A DNA stretch of 64,000 bases. Source: Rhynchosporium graminicola. Its lineage: Eukaryota; Ascomycota; Leotiomycetes; Helotiales; Ploettnerulaceae. This document shows, piece after piece, positions 24,700 to 35,964 of this stretch (positions are counted from its first letter, which is position 1; each line of letters starts with the position of its first letter). The stretch spans positions 148,735 through 212,734 of the forward strand of contig FJUW01000061.1 of the NCBI GenBank assembly GCA_900074885.1, given 5' to 3'. The notes beneath the pieces were generated by a model. That model worked only from the letters and a program-made list of their open reading frames with translations. It was not told where the DNA came from and did no database searches. The position numbers and the translations under genes were made by a program.

Positions 24700-25986
24700 G
24701 TCCTCTTTACATCTCTGAGCGAAATACAGATTTTTCTTGCTTCATGAACCTATCAACTTCACAACTCTATGTTTGAGGCGGCGCCCTGAGATACACATTT
24801 CGACATATCAACAGAATTTCTAGAGAGCAGCACTCTTTACTTAATGAATCAGATCTCTGATCTACACATGTAGTCTTCACCGAACACATTCATTGAGAGT
24901 TGATCTAGAAGCAGGATAGTTCTCAGGAAGTTCGTTCGATAGTCCTCGTTGCTGGACGATACTGTGCGATTGGGTAGGAATGGATGCAGAAATTTTGTCC
25001 GCCTCTTCTTCTCAGATCCACAATCCCCATCGCCAGGAGAAGGAAGTTTTATCGGCCTGGTCCCATTGATTCGTGCTCAGCGTAGCATACATTATGGTAT
25101 GGCTGAGCATATTAGGTTTTCTATTATCGAGTGCCGAGATGCCCGAACCATTTCTTGTTTACTGATTTGATGGCGGTGCTCTTGCAGAGGTGTTCGCGAA
25201 GTCTTGGAATCCAGAAATCTCGTATCTCCGTGAAGAGTTTGAGATCGAGGATTTACATGTTGAATTGGGAAGTCAATATAGCAAATTTTCGAGGAAGCGG
25301 TAACAGTTTCATATATTCAGAAACAGGCATTTATGGAGAATTCTTTTTGGCGAGAGTAAGCCGTACATGAGTGTGACAATCAAGCATGACTGAATCGGCT
25401 TGCTATGAAGTGAACCTCGGACAATGGCTTTGTAGTTTCGTAATTGAATTATTATATCAGAGTCTTGTGAGAGAATCTTGATATTTCACTAACGGGTAAT
25501 GGTAACCTACAGCAAACAGAGATTGTGATACCTGAAAGCGCCCAGAAACATGCCGAGCCTCCTATGAAGAACGAATCATAAGAAATCCAGTCTAGGCTAA
25601 AATAATTTCACTTTACTTCAAAAGTGATATCTGTCAAAAGAGGACCATAATACTAGGCACACTCTCACTGCGTACTGACTGCTTGTTGTTTTTCTCAACT
25701 TCATACATTCCCTGATAATATGACGTCCATTTGAACCTCACCGAGTGAACTCCCTCTGTAGTTTTAGAATGTAGGAATCCTTAAAGGCGAATTCTCGAAG
25801 TCCGGATACAAGGTATACCCATCTGTAGTTGACTTGCCAGGATGATCACTGGGCGATCCTTGAAGCACATATTCTAAAGCTGCGAAAAAAAAAATAGATT
25901 GAATCACTCCCAAGCAAGCCTATACGCAGCTGTAAAGCGAGAGATATATTGAAGAAATTACATTGGTTCGAATGATCGTGAGTTTA
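24700..25986. other. Intergenic, no gene seen
   Basis: Convergent 3' ends of the SDR (+) and CsbD-like (-) genes. Frames at 24949-25370 show no recognisable features. Confidence 0.35.
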
Positions 25987-26447
25987 TCATGCAGCCTTAG
26001 ACTGCCTCTCAGCACCCTCTTTCTCCATACCCTCACATCCTGCTGCCTTTCCAGCCAGTTCCTCGACTCTGCCACCAATTCCACTTGCTGCTGGCTCGGA
26101 GGTACGTTGTTGGTTCGCAGCCTTTCAATTCCCCTTGTTAGCTCTAGTAGCTCTCTATCTCAAATTGCTGTGTGCGTGCCCAAGATACCGCGAATTGTGG
26201 GAAACGGACCTTCATCTCTCCAATTCCAGCTTCAGCATCTTTCTTTCCGCTTTCTTGCCATTCCTTGGAGCCCGTGACATTGCCAATCTACAACATTCGA
26301 ACATCAATCAGTATGTCTTCGTGGAAGAGGCGATGCATATAGAGGCAGGCCACTTACAGTCTCCTCAACGTATCCCTTGGCGTATTGAGCATGTCCTGAG
26401 ATTATGCTCGGCGCATTGCTATCGTTGTTTGAATTTGGAGCAGACAT
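25987..26447 (-). CDS. CsbD-like stress protein
   Basis: Small hydrophilic protein of the CsbD/YjbJ family; fungal members are often annotated as mismatched-base-pair and cruciform-DNA-recognition proteins and are stress-linked. Exons on the minus strand: 26447-26358, 26287-26210 and 26121-25987, giving exactly 100 residues. Features: N-terminal GHAQYAKGYVEETIGNVTGS, then EWQESGKKDAEAGIGEMKAA, then GIGGRVEELAGKAAGCEGM and a charged end QSKAA. These are the repeated G-x2-x-E-x3-G and K-x-A-G units of the family. Introns are 70 and 88 bp and all joins are phase 0. Opposite-strand frames here are shadows. The family call is by pattern. Confidence 0.78.
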
Positions 26448-27633
26448 TTGAGTTTCGTCTGGAATAGAATATGGTTCGATGGTTTGGATGTTTGGATGTA
26501 ATGTAAGAGTGGAAGGATCAAGGATGAGAGGCAATACTGGCACCAGCTGGTGATACAAAGCTGCTAGTGATGTCATGCATGTTCTGCTTGGTACGGTGCG
26601 GAAGGCGCTCCGTAGCGTGTTTACTTGGTGGCGAAACGAGGGGCAGGCATGCACTGCCCGGGATCGTCTTGTTGACTTTCTTCATCCTTTCTCGCTTCCC
26701 GTTTCGTAAGTATATGATCAAACTATAATTGATTCACAGGGCAGATGAGAACTTCGGATGGTTGACACTAACGCTTAGAGCCAAGCGAAGCTTTGCCGTC
26801 GCCGTTGCCTTCTGCTGATGTTCCTGCTGGCGCTCGACTCGTCTCCACGGGTGAGCCCAGGGTCTTCCCACCTTAGCCAACCAAAAGCCTCTATCTATTT
26901 CACGATTATCAAACGAGGTATTCAATTGGATTGCGAACAGATAGAACAGAGGGAAAAACAGGGCGGTTGCTTGGATGTGTTTCACATACCTTAATGAATA
27001 CTTTCCACGCCGACTACCGTTCATCTCATCTATTCTCATCTCATCTCATCTCATCTCATCTCATCTCATCTTCGGCTACCGGTAGCACAACCACCGGTCC
27101 ACCGTCCACATTCAGCTCTCCATCCATTATTCCGACATAGCTATCTAGTAACCGCATGGTTAGCTTTTACATTCCTCAAATCCGATTATCCGGAATCGGA
27201 AAACAGGCACATACATCCACCTCGTAAGATACTACGTGGAGATCTTCTTCCAGCTCAGGGCGAGCGGGATGGAATAGTTCGGCGTCAATTCTTGCGCCCA
27301 GGGTACAGGAGCTCGTTTAAGTAAAGCTTATTTCTCACTCACTCAATCAATCTAAGATGCGCACGGGCTATTGCGGCACCCTTTCTATCACACTTCATCC
27401 ACAGTTTTGCATAAAGGATGCGTAGAGTGAAAAGGGCCGAAATAAAAGAATGAGGGTGCGTGGTCGTACTTTCCGTTCTGATCTTTGTAGAAAAACTACA
27501 TAAAGACGGAGTTGGCTTCGACGGAGAATAGTAGGATATAGCAACAACATTATAGCATCATATCCATCCAATTCATCTCTCTCGTTCCTTCGTCACTTAT
27601 CCTCGACAGTTTCTTAAGCTCTCAGCAACGAAA
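26448..27633. other. Intergenic between CsbD-like and secreted-protein genes
   Basis: Divergent promoter space. It contains a pentanucleotide microsatellite (listed separately). Short overlapping frames have no recognisable product. Confidence 0.35.
27021..27071. repeat. TCATC/TCTCA pentanucleotide microsatellite
   Basis: About ten tandem copies of the 5-bp unit TCATC, interrupted once by TATTC near 27031. Simple sequence repeat in an intergenic region. Confidence 0.85.
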
Positions 27634-28079
27634 ATGAAGACCTTCACGCTCCTCGCCATCCTCTTTTCCACAGCTCTAGCAGCAACAATAGGAGACCAGA
27701 GCTTTCCTTGCACCGAACCAAATTTCGGAGGATGCTGTACCGAAATCGATGAGTTCGGAGGTGGCCATGGCTGTAAGTCCCCCATTCCTCCGCAGTCTTG
27801 TTTCGCAATGTAACATGGCTTTGCTAATACTGGTTCTCTATAGGTCTTGAAGCCGCGGTCGTAGCAGATGGTAAAGGTTATATCTGTTCTGAGAAGACGG
27901 ATCACAATCTGTGCTGCCATCGGGCACCTTGGGTGGTATGTATAGCATTTTCTTTTTTGCATAAAGGCTTTCTTGATTAGTGGTTGGCAGCGTTGAGAAT
28001 CGGGATGATTTGGAATGATGTAGATTTGGCAGCTGACGATGTATAGGTGCATGCTGCTCACCCATTGGTCTGTTCTTGA
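27634..28079 (+). CDS. Small secreted eight-cysteine protein, hydrophobin-like spacing
   Basis: Exons 27634-27772, 27844-27935 and 28047-28079 give 87 residues. A signal peptide is clear (MKTFTLLAILFSTALA, cleavage near residue 16-17). The mature part has eight cysteines in the order C-CC-C-C-CC-C with gaps 7, 11, 13, 8 and 14. The order, and the 11 and 8 gaps, match class II hydrophobins; the other gaps and the modest hydrophobicity do not. Without the last intron the frame stops about 42 nt further on (FLHKGFLD), also giving eight cysteines with a final gap of 7. Likely an apoplastic or cell-wall protein: hydrophobin relative or effector candidate. The first intron (71 bp) is well supported, the last (111 bp) less so. 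Confidence 0.68.
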
Positions 28080-28477
28080 GAATCGTGGATTCGGGATATT
28101 TTACACGTGATGTTATTTTTTAGATAGCTTGCTGGATGTGGCTGGGAGAGAGATGATCAGAAGTTCTCTTCAGCACTTGATAACCCAGAAAAAGTATTTG
28201 GAAAACAGAACTGGCTCATTTGTATTCTCCATGAAGTTGCAAAAGCAAAGAGACGGCTATCTTACATCTAATAACATCTCACCCACACGAGCTGCAGTTG
28301 CAGACTCATTCATATTCAAGACAGAAAATTGTGCTCAACACTGCAGCCTCCTCAAGTTCTACTTAGCCTTCTCAGAAACCTGACCTGGTGACTCTTGCAC
28401 ACCTCTGTCAAGATACTCTGCTGTAGCATGTAATACTAAGGAAACATCACACCACAGTTCCAAGAGATGATGCTTCC

Positions 28478-29113
28478 TCAACATGCAATTTGCCTCCATA
28501 TGACTTTCCAAGTAATCCCCATCTTCCTCACCAAGTTTGGCGCAAGTATCATCATCGTGGCCTCAACAGCTAACAAACGATAAGCGGATGTTACCCTCAG
28601 AAATGCGGCGCTGATATACCACCGCCCTTCAGACGGCTGGAGATCTTTTACATTCTGAAGGAATTCGCACTGTATAGGTAAGAGCTTCAGGTCGGCGTGA
28701 GACCTGGGTAGAAGGTGCTCAAAAACCTTTTGAACGGAACCTGATATTCTTGGCCAGTAATCATCGATTATTTGGCGTTCGGCTGGGTTATTGCCGATCA
28801 TGCTGTCTGACGATTGCTCGAGCTTCGCCAGCCATCGTTGACATCTGTCGGTCGTAGCACTATATTGTCGAGCTCGGTAGATGGTTCCTGCTAGCTTGTT
28901 AGGGTTTGGAAGACAGTACTGCGTTTGCAAAATTGCATATCTTTTCGGATATTTAAGAGAAAGAGCCAGAAAACAAAAACATGCGTAGCTTCTGCTTTTA
29001 TGAGAGCGCCAGTATGCGCGGTAGGTAGTCGTCAGCGCCTCTTTACTATATCTTTTGTCGCAACTGTGACTGCTCACGAGTACTAGTGCCTTGTGCAATC
29101 GTGAAGTCGACAC
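28478..29113 (-). CDS. Unrecognised 211-codon open frame, start unclear
   Basis: The minus strand is open for 211 codons, longer than expected by chance at this composition, but the frame opens with GTG. The first ATG in frame (about residue 104, SSDSMIGNN) would leave only 108 residues. The product is basic, with no signal peptide, no repeats and no motif I know (for example PAERQIIDDYWPRISGSVQ). Either an upstream exon supplies the start or this is a gene remnant. Just beyond, at about 29170-29190, is a short GA repeat. Confidence 0.3.
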   Translation of the reverse strand: MSTSRLHKALVLVSSHSCDKRYSKEALTTTYRAYWRSHKSRSYACFCFLALSLKYPKRYAILQTQYCLPNPNKLAGTIYRARQYSATTDRCQRWLAKLEQSSDSMIGNNPAERQIIDDYWPRISGSVQKVFEHLLPRSHADLKLLPIQCEFLQNVKDLQPSEGRWYISAAFLRVTSAYRLLAVEATMMILAPNLVRKMGITWKVIWRQIAC

Positions 29114-29797
29114 TTCAAGCGTGATAGTCTTTATCCTAAAAGTATGTGATACCGAGGAGAAGGATCTGATAGAGAGAGAGAGAGAGCCCGCATGAAATCT
29201 CAGCAGGTAAAGGATATAGATAGAGTATCTTGTATAGGAATGTGGTCAGGAGAATTAGTGGAGACTTTGAGGATGTTATTGTTAACTTTCAGATCGTCGA
29301 GAACCTTGCTCCACAGCATCTGATTGAAGGAGAAACAAGAATCCAAATGTGCACGCGGAAGTCACTGTGAGGAATCAAAAAGGCAACGTCCTCCAATTTT
29401 CAATGTTCTGAATCGCTTTCGCTTATTGTCGTACAAGTCCTCGCTCCTTCGTACCTACCTAAGTATGCCACAACACGGCTCGTCTAACCAATCCATCCAG
29501 GCGCATCATCGAACAGTCTTCCGCCAGCCCGAGCTACGAGTACGATCCAACTTATGTTCGGGGTCCTCATCTGTCATTTTGACAGCCTGTCCATGCTGAA
29601 TTCCCTGCTCTTCGATAGTCTTCGATGGATTCAACACTTTCCCACTATTTCCACCATAGGTCAGGAGGTTCCGCTCATCCAGAATCCGATTTCCTACCTC
29701 TATCTTGATCTTTTATTTGACGCTTCTGACAGTCCACGCTTATCGTCTCTGGTTAGGAAGTAATCGGGATAGAGATTGTAAGTCAAGATGCGGATCG

Positions 29798-30322
29798 TTA
29801 TCGTATTGCCCTTGAAGATTCGGTGACGCCTTCTTCTGAGCAAGAAACCCGAGGCACATAGACAGCATGGAAACGGGAATCTTTTTCTTGAGATCGGATG
29901 AATCGAGATTCGATGTCTGGTTCTTCAGGTATGAAGTTCGATTTTCCCTTGTAAAGAGGCTCCATATTGTTTTCCGCAAGCAGTTGCTTCTCGTCGTGAG
30001 GCTTTGTGTCGTTGAAGACATTGGTGGATTCTGCAGACATGTAATCCTCATCATCCGTAATGAACTGAGCTTCAATGTCGGGTTCTTCAGGTATGAAGTT
30101 CGATATCCCCTTGTGAGAAGGCTCTTTACTGTTTTCCGCAAGCATTTGCTCCTCGTTGTAAGGCTCTGTGTCATCCGAGGAAAGGATGGATTTTGCAGAC
30201 ATGTAGTCCTCATCGTCCGTTTCGTTTTCATCGCTGTATCCCTTATTGTCCGTATCTATTTCATCAGTGGTTTCCGTGACTTCAGACTTCTTGCTGTCCG
30301 GTACGATGCGGACTCCGCCCAT
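29798..30322 (-). CDS. Acidic protein with two 54-residue repeats
   Basis: A 174-residue frame from an ATG at 30322 with good context (ACCATGG); the frame stays open 24 codons further upstream without an ATG. It consists mainly of two tandem copies of a 54-residue unit containing TDDEDYMSA, then a variable acidic stretch, a L-A-E-N motif, and NFIPEEPDIE. The protein is rich in Asp, Glu and Ser. No signal peptide or known domain. The frame is preserved through both copies, which argues for coding function, but it could also be a recently duplicated fragment. No homologue is recognised. Confidence 0.45.
   Translation of the reverse strand: MGGVRIVPDSKKSEVTETTDEIDTDNKGYSDENETDDEDYMSAKSILSSDDTEPYNEEQMLAENSKEPSHKGISNFIPEEPDIEAQFITDDEDYMSAESTNVFNDTKPHDEKQLLAENNMEPLYKGKSNFIPEEPDIESRFIRSQEKDSRFHAVYVPRVSCSEEGVTESSRAIR
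29905..30228. repeat. Two diverged tandem copies of a 162-bp unit
   Basis: The phrase GGTTCTTCAGGTATGAAGTT recurs 162 bp apart (near 29919 and 30081), as do TTTTCCGCAAGCA and GCAGACATGTA. The period is exactly 54 codons, so the reading frame of the overlapping minus-strand gene is kept. Confidence 0.75.
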
Positions 30323-31446
30323 GGTAGATAGGACACACTTTTCTGTAGGAATGCCCCGTTTTCGATTTATATGTTCGCCGGGGTTCGCAGACAAAAAGAA
30401 TGTGTGGTTTGAGATGTAACGAGCTATTCAAACGATGATGATGTTTGGATCTGGAGCTTGAGCTTGTATCAACCTCCTAGGAAGGAGTTAGGGCAGGAGC
30501 TTCAAGTCTGGCGGCAAGACGCTCTTCGCTCTTGCCTGATGTGTGCAAAATAAGTTGCGAGACCAAAGTGCGACCACGCTCCATCTCAGTGCTATTATCA
30601 AGCCCTCAGTTGGTGGAATTGAGGCGATGATCAAGTAAGAACGGTACCGATTTGATGATTTTCACATGTTCCTAAAGTTATATCCTGCAATTTCATCTCG
30701 ACATTCAAAATTATAAATCTAGATGAAGTATTACCTCGAACTTGATTTCGAATCCTTTAAAGATAATCTCCTGCAGAACTCTCCCGGCCTTGACTTTGAG
30801 AATAAAGTCATATCGAGGCACATGAAAGGAACCATTGAACCTTGACAGTGTTTTTCCGACTATGGGCGACTTTGTTTGGCTAGCTTCCGCGTGCGTAAAC
30901 ACCGCAAATCGTAAGACACTATGAGCCGAGCTAGCTTGCGTTCTGACGTGAGACTGAGAAAACACTCAGGCACTGATAGCAGTGGGATCTTCCTCGAAAA
31001 ACCCGTGCATGTATCATACAAGACTGAGATGGGATTGAAGAAGATAAGTTCAGTTGAGATGACTTCCGGAAAGTCAAGATTGAGTAGCCCGCAGCCATTT
31101 CGTTTCTAATGAGATCGGAAGCTCGCTTCCATGTAAAATGGCTGATGGTGTACAGCCAATTCGGAAGATGTAACATGATATCGAAGAGCAATGATCTCTC
31201 CTTAACGTGTCGAAGTAAATTCCTTGATACTGCATCGATTAAAGTGGCAGAGCTCCTTGGTTTTGCTTCTACGCTGCGTGTACTCATGTTCTCGATGGAG
31301 ACCCATTCTCCAATTCAGACGAAGGGAGCTGACAGTGTGCTTCCCTGCAGCACGTCCATCTTGGGTCGCGAAGCCTGCTACTCTCCGGTCAACTTCTAAC
31401 ACATCCCTACAAGGTTTGAGTTGTTCTTATTTCCAAATCCCAGTCC
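30323..31446. other. Intergenic, no gene seen
   Basis: Overlapping frames of 60-118 codons on both strands (30711-31402) show no recognisable features. Confidence 0.3.
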
Positions 31447-32196
31447 TCAATCCTCACCAAATTTCGCCCTCCCCTCCTCAATCCACGCCTCCAACACGAA
31501 CTCCCCCGCCTCCACCGACCTAACAGGCACACTCCTTACGCCTCCCACGTCCTTCCCAATGCTCTCACTCTCACCCCTCTCCCCCGTCTGCAAACTAGGT
31601 TCACTTGGGATCCAAGGCTGCGGATGCCCAATCGGGGGTTCAACCTCAGGTTCATCTCTCAGCTCAACCGCGATACTATACGTACAATTCTCCGGCAACG
31701 GTGTGAGTTTACTACAAGCATAATCCAAACGGCGGATCGTCCCACGTAGTTGTTCCTCGATATCGGCGCGACGGACGCCTGCTCGTAGCTTTTCGGCGGG
31801 ATCGTGGTTGGGAGCCTGATCTCGTGCTTCGAATTCGGTCCAGCGTTCTTTTTCTCCCACAACTGGAAACCGCTCGACATCAAACATGAAGCGCTCCATG
31901 ACTTCTCCTTCCTCACTGAATACCGGGACTACGATCCTCTTGACGCTGCCTTTTTGCAGTAGCATGGCGATAGAGGCAATAGCGCTGTTTATCCATTCGC
32001 AGACTGCGGGATGACGCGACTGATGGACGGGGAAGTTGTAGGCACGGGTTGTGAGGAAGGTCGTAGGTGGATATAAGGCACGCGTGTAGAGGATCGTGTG
32101 GACAGCGACGGTAAGGAAGGAGGTGAGCGTTTGATGGAGGGAGAGAGGAGTTGTGAGTTGGAGGGGTTCGTGGTATGGAGGGGCGATGCTGGACAT
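31447..32196 (-). CDS. REV7: REV7/MAD2L2-like HORMA-domain protein
   Basis: Accessory subunit of the translesion DNA polymerase zeta (with REV3) and a partner in DNA-repair choice; nuclear. A single 249-codon exon; the ATG at 32196 (GCCATGT) is preferred over an in-frame ATG 28 codons upstream. The HORMA fold is suggested by LHQTLTSFLTVAVHTILYTR at the N-terminus, then ALYPPTTFLTTRAYNFPVHQ, RHPAVCEWINSAI, and GSVKRIVVPVFSEEGEVMER with FMFDVERFP. This is the helix, strand and ERFMFDV pattern of REV7/Mad2. The C-terminal half carries a Glu/Pro-rich stretch ending in VLEAWIEEG. Slightly longer than yeast and animal REV7. It shares a short divergent promoter with the importin gene. Confidence 0.8.
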   Translation of the reverse strand: MSSIAPPYHEPLQLTTPLSLHQTLTSFLTVAVHTILYTRALYPPTTFLTTRAYNFPVHQSRHPAVCEWINSAIASIAMLLQKGSVKRIVVPVFSEEGEVMERFMFDVERFPVVGEKERWTEFEARDQAPNHDPAEKLRAGVRRADIEEQLRGTIRRLDYACSKLTPLPENCTYSIAVELRDEPEVEPPIGHPQPWIPSEPSLQTGERGESESIGKDVGGVRSVPVRSVEAGEFVLEAWIEEGRAKFGED

Positions 32197-32610
32197 GGCG
32201 GGGTAGATTTGAGTGTTTATTTTAATGAATTCGTAAGATAGAGCAAGGACCAGCGATGTGAAGCTGGATATAATCATCACAGACCTGCAAGAGACAAATG
32301 CTTATGCAAATGTTACCAACAGATGCGAGTAGAAGAGCTCACTTGTGATGTCGTTGTCAATTCAGTTCAAGGTGAACTGAACTGTCGCGTCTCGTCGCGC
32401 TTCCTCCGGTCAAAATAACTCCCGACTCCACATCCACGTCCACTTCAAGCTTTGACTTTCCTTCACCGAACAGACCATCTGCCCCTTGCAACCAAACTCC
32501 ACAAGCCGAACAAAGCACACGATCCTCGAAAGCTACTACAGCTCAAGCTCAAGTCAGGGTTTGATAGCTCCCATAGGCAAATCGAGAGAATCGAATACAA
32601 ATAAATTGGG
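32197..32610. promoter_or_regulatory. Bidirectional promoter, REV7 / importin
   Basis: Only 414 bp separate the start codons of the minus-strand REV7 gene and the plus-strand importin gene, so both promoters and 5' UTRs must lie here. I see no consensus TATA box or operator that I would defend. Confidence 0.55.
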
Positions 32611-35600
32611 ATGGCTGCAACCATGGAAGATCAACTCCTGTCTCTGCTGGCAGACACGCAACTCTCCGCCGAAGCCCCACGTAAACAAGCAGAACAACAC
32701 CTCGAGCAGGCCAAAACCAACCCCGCGTTTCCAGTAAGTCTGGCCGCAATTGCAAGCCATTCCAGTGTAAGCCCGCAGATCAGACAAAGTGCGCTGCTGC
32801 TTCTTCGAACATTCGTGGAGCGCAATTGGAGTGGAGAGAACGATGATGGTCCAGTGGTTCAGATTGATGAGCAGGTCAAGGAAGCTCTGAGGGGGCAGAT
32901 GTTGGAGTTGGCTACGAGTGGTGATGCCGACAGGAAAATCAAAAGTGCTGCTTCGTATGTTTATGGCTATCATTCCCAATAATAACCTGCTAATACGAAA
33001 TACCAGGTATGTGGTGAGCAAAATCGCCATTGTTGACTATCCTGATTCGTGGCCGAACCTCCTCCCTGCTATCCTACACATAATTCCGAATGCCACAGAC
33101 GATCAACTGCACGGTGCCCTGAAGGTGCTCTCGGACTTAGTGGAAGACTCCCTGAGCGAGGACCAGTTCTTCTCTGTTGCGCGCAACATCGTGAACGTGG
33201 TGTACGATGTTGCGGTCAGCGAGTCTCGGAAACTACTCCTTCGCTCTCTGGCCGTGTCAATCTTTCGTGGCACATTCGACATTATGGATATGGTCAAGGA
33301 TGAGCATGGCCCAGAAGTCAAGGGATTTGCGGACGAAGTGCTGAATGCTTGGAACCCTTTCTTTATGGATATAATGAAGAAGCCCTTACCTGCAAGACCA
33401 GCTGAAGGTGACGAGGGATATGAGAGCGGACGGGACGATCACCCGGAAGCTTGGAGAGGATTGATTGCTCTGAAGCTGCAGGTCATCAAGACTTTGATGA
33501 AGATACGCTCGGTTTTCCCACAATTGCTTCTGCCACAAAGTCCCGTCCTCTTTAGCGCTACTTGGGAAGAGCTTTCGTTACTCCAACACAGCTATCAAGA
33601 TATGTATGTTGACAATGATGAACAGGGGCGATTAGAGGATTCTGATGGTCTGCCGTACACGCTGGATTTCTTGGTTCTGGAGGAGCTCGACTTTCTACAA
33701 TCCTGCTTGAGAGCACCGCCCGTCCAGAAAGAATTAGAAGCACAATTGCTGCAACAAGGAGGCGTGTCAGGTACATCGTGGGTGATGGATGTCATGAAGC
33801 TAGCAGTTGGATATGCACAGATTCCGAAAGAAGAGGAAGATCTCTGGGATATTGATGTCAACCTCTTCTTGGCCGAAGAGACCTCCGTCACAGCAAACTA
33901 TACAGCTCGTACAGCTTGCGGTGATTTACTCATCAAGTTGGGAGAATGGTTAAACCAGGGTGCGCTGGAAGGTTTACTCGCATACACTCAGGTCTTGTTC
34001 GCCTCGGAGACATCAACCTGGAGGACGAAAGAAGCATCCTTATATCTCCTCACGCAACTTCTAAACGACTTCTTAGATGTCAACAAGGCGATCACTGCGG
34101 AAATTGCAGCTGCATACTTACCACTGATCGAGTACGCCATCAACCGAACAGAGGAGCCTCTATTCAGAGCACGTGGATATCTCATCGCAGGTATCCTTGT
34201 ACAAAGCATTCCGGATGTCGCTTTGGGCTTACTTGATCGCACAATAAAGGGTGTCAATAGTGATGAGGCGGAAGTCGTGAAAGTCTCCTGTATTAAGTCG
34301 CTTCAAGGTTTCATCCTTGCGCGGACTGTACCAGGTGATCGCCAAGTACCCATCGTTGGCTGTATCTCGGAATATCTTTACGCGAAAGATTTGACAGATC
34401 TAGAAGATGCCGATGATCTCTTAGTCACGCTAGTTGAGACTCTGCGCGCTGCAATTACCATGGACCCGCGTATTACCATTACGGGCGACAGTGGCGCCTT
34501 GGATCTTTTGTTTGTTCTCGCTAAGCACGGAGCCGCTACTTTCCAGATGACGGTTTTAGTCAGCGAGACTTTTGAAGATATTGTTAATTCACTGTCAACC
34601 GGCGACTCGTACACTGCTCTGTGCGCCAAAGTCTTACCTTCTCTTACAGGAGCATTCGATGTTGGGAATGTGACTGGTGATGATCCTTTGGTCGAGGTGC
34701 GTATTAGAGCTTTGTCGTCCGTTCTTCACTAACCTTTACTAGCTCGCTACCGAGTTACTGACTGTCCTCACACAAAATGGATCAGAACCTTTACCACCTG
34801 GATACGTTGCGGCTGCTCTGCCAAAGCTGAATCGTCTGCTCATGGCCACTACCGAGGGTGGTGTATTACGACCTGGAGTTGAAGCAATCAAATATATGCT
34901 GATGCACGATCATCAGCAAGTATTTGCTTGGCACGACGAGTCAAATCGATCGGGCCTAGAAGTCTGTTTAATCATCATCGACAGGCTTCTTAGTCCCGCG
35001 ATAGAAGACAACGCCGCTTCGGAAGTTGGCGGTCTCGCCGCTGAGCTCGTTGAGAAGGCTGGACAAGAACGTCTTGGTCCATACCTAGAACAGCTGCTGA
35101 AAGCTGTCGCATCCAGGCTTGCAACAGCCGAAGCTGCACCATTCATCCAATCGCTTATCCTTGTTTTCGCTCGATTGTCACTGGTGGGAGCCCATGATGT
35201 TGTTGAGTTTCTGGCTCAGGTGGAGATCAATGGTCAGAATGGGCTACAGGTCGTTCTTGGCAAGTGGTTGGAGAACTCCATCAACTTTGCCGGATATGAC
35301 GAGATTCGCCAGAAGTAAGCCATTTCGCTCTCCACCGACTTGCCATGATGCTAACAATCACAAGTGTCATCGCCCTCTCCAAACTCTTCACATTAAATGA
35401 CCCACGAGTGGCTCAGACAATGGTTAAAGGTGACCTCATAATCCCCAAAAGCGATCGGATCATGACTAGGTCCCGCGCCGCACTAAGTAGCTTCCCTACT
35501 CACGATCCATCACCTAACTTCTCAACAAGGACCTGAAGCTAATCAATGAATCCTTAGATCCCGATCAATTCACCATCATCCCTGCCCCCCTCAAAATCCT

Positions 35601-35964
35601 CAAAGTCCTCGTTGAAGAACTGGCGTCCGCTTCCGGGCACAACAACCCCGCTCTCGCCGCTGCCGCAGCCCAATTCGCCGACGACGAGGTAGAGAATGAC
35701 GACGACGGCTGGGAAGATGTTCAATCCTCTCAAACCAATGTATTAGATCTCGGATTAGGGAGCACGAAGGCGGAACTTATGGCATTTGGGGAGGAGAGAG
35801 GACAAGGGCAGTTTATGAGAATGCAGGATGGTGAAACACAGATGTACTTGAGTGAGTTCTTTGTAAGGGTGGGAAGAGAAGATGTGGCGGGCTTCAATGC
35901 GCTTTATGAAGGGTTGACGGAGGGGGAGAAGGGAAAATTAAGGGAGTTGGCGCAAGGTGCTTAG
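32611..35964 (+). CDS. Importin beta-family nuclear transport receptor, Kap114/importin-9 type
   Basis: Karyopherin that carries cargo (histones and TBP for Kap114/IPO9) through nuclear pores. Exons 32611-32954, 33007-34696, 34743-35314, 35365-35486 and 35558-35964 give 1044 residues, close to importin-9 length. An importin-N domain lies at about 25-115 (KQAEQHLEQAK, then QSALLLLRTFVERNW, the classic RQ-A-x-L-x-L-K/R pattern). Then come HEAT repeats, including YPDSWPNLLPAI and the acidic cargo-loop-like NDEQGRLEDSD. The C-terminal segment has IMTRSRA, FTIIPAPLKILKVLVEEL and an acidic DDDGWEDVQ, typical of Kap114/IPO9. Introns are 46-71 bp and phases match throughout. The last intron (GTAGCT donor) is the weakest. 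Confidence 0.92.

Noticed and set aside
27021..27071. CRISPR- or telomere-like array
   Set aside because: Simple 5-bp microsatellite; no spacers, and the unit is not a fungal telomere repeat.
29867..30331. 154-codon plus-strand frame opposite the acidic repeat protein
   Set aside because: It mirrors the minus-strand repeats. The acidic minus-strand reading with a good ATG is more protein-like.
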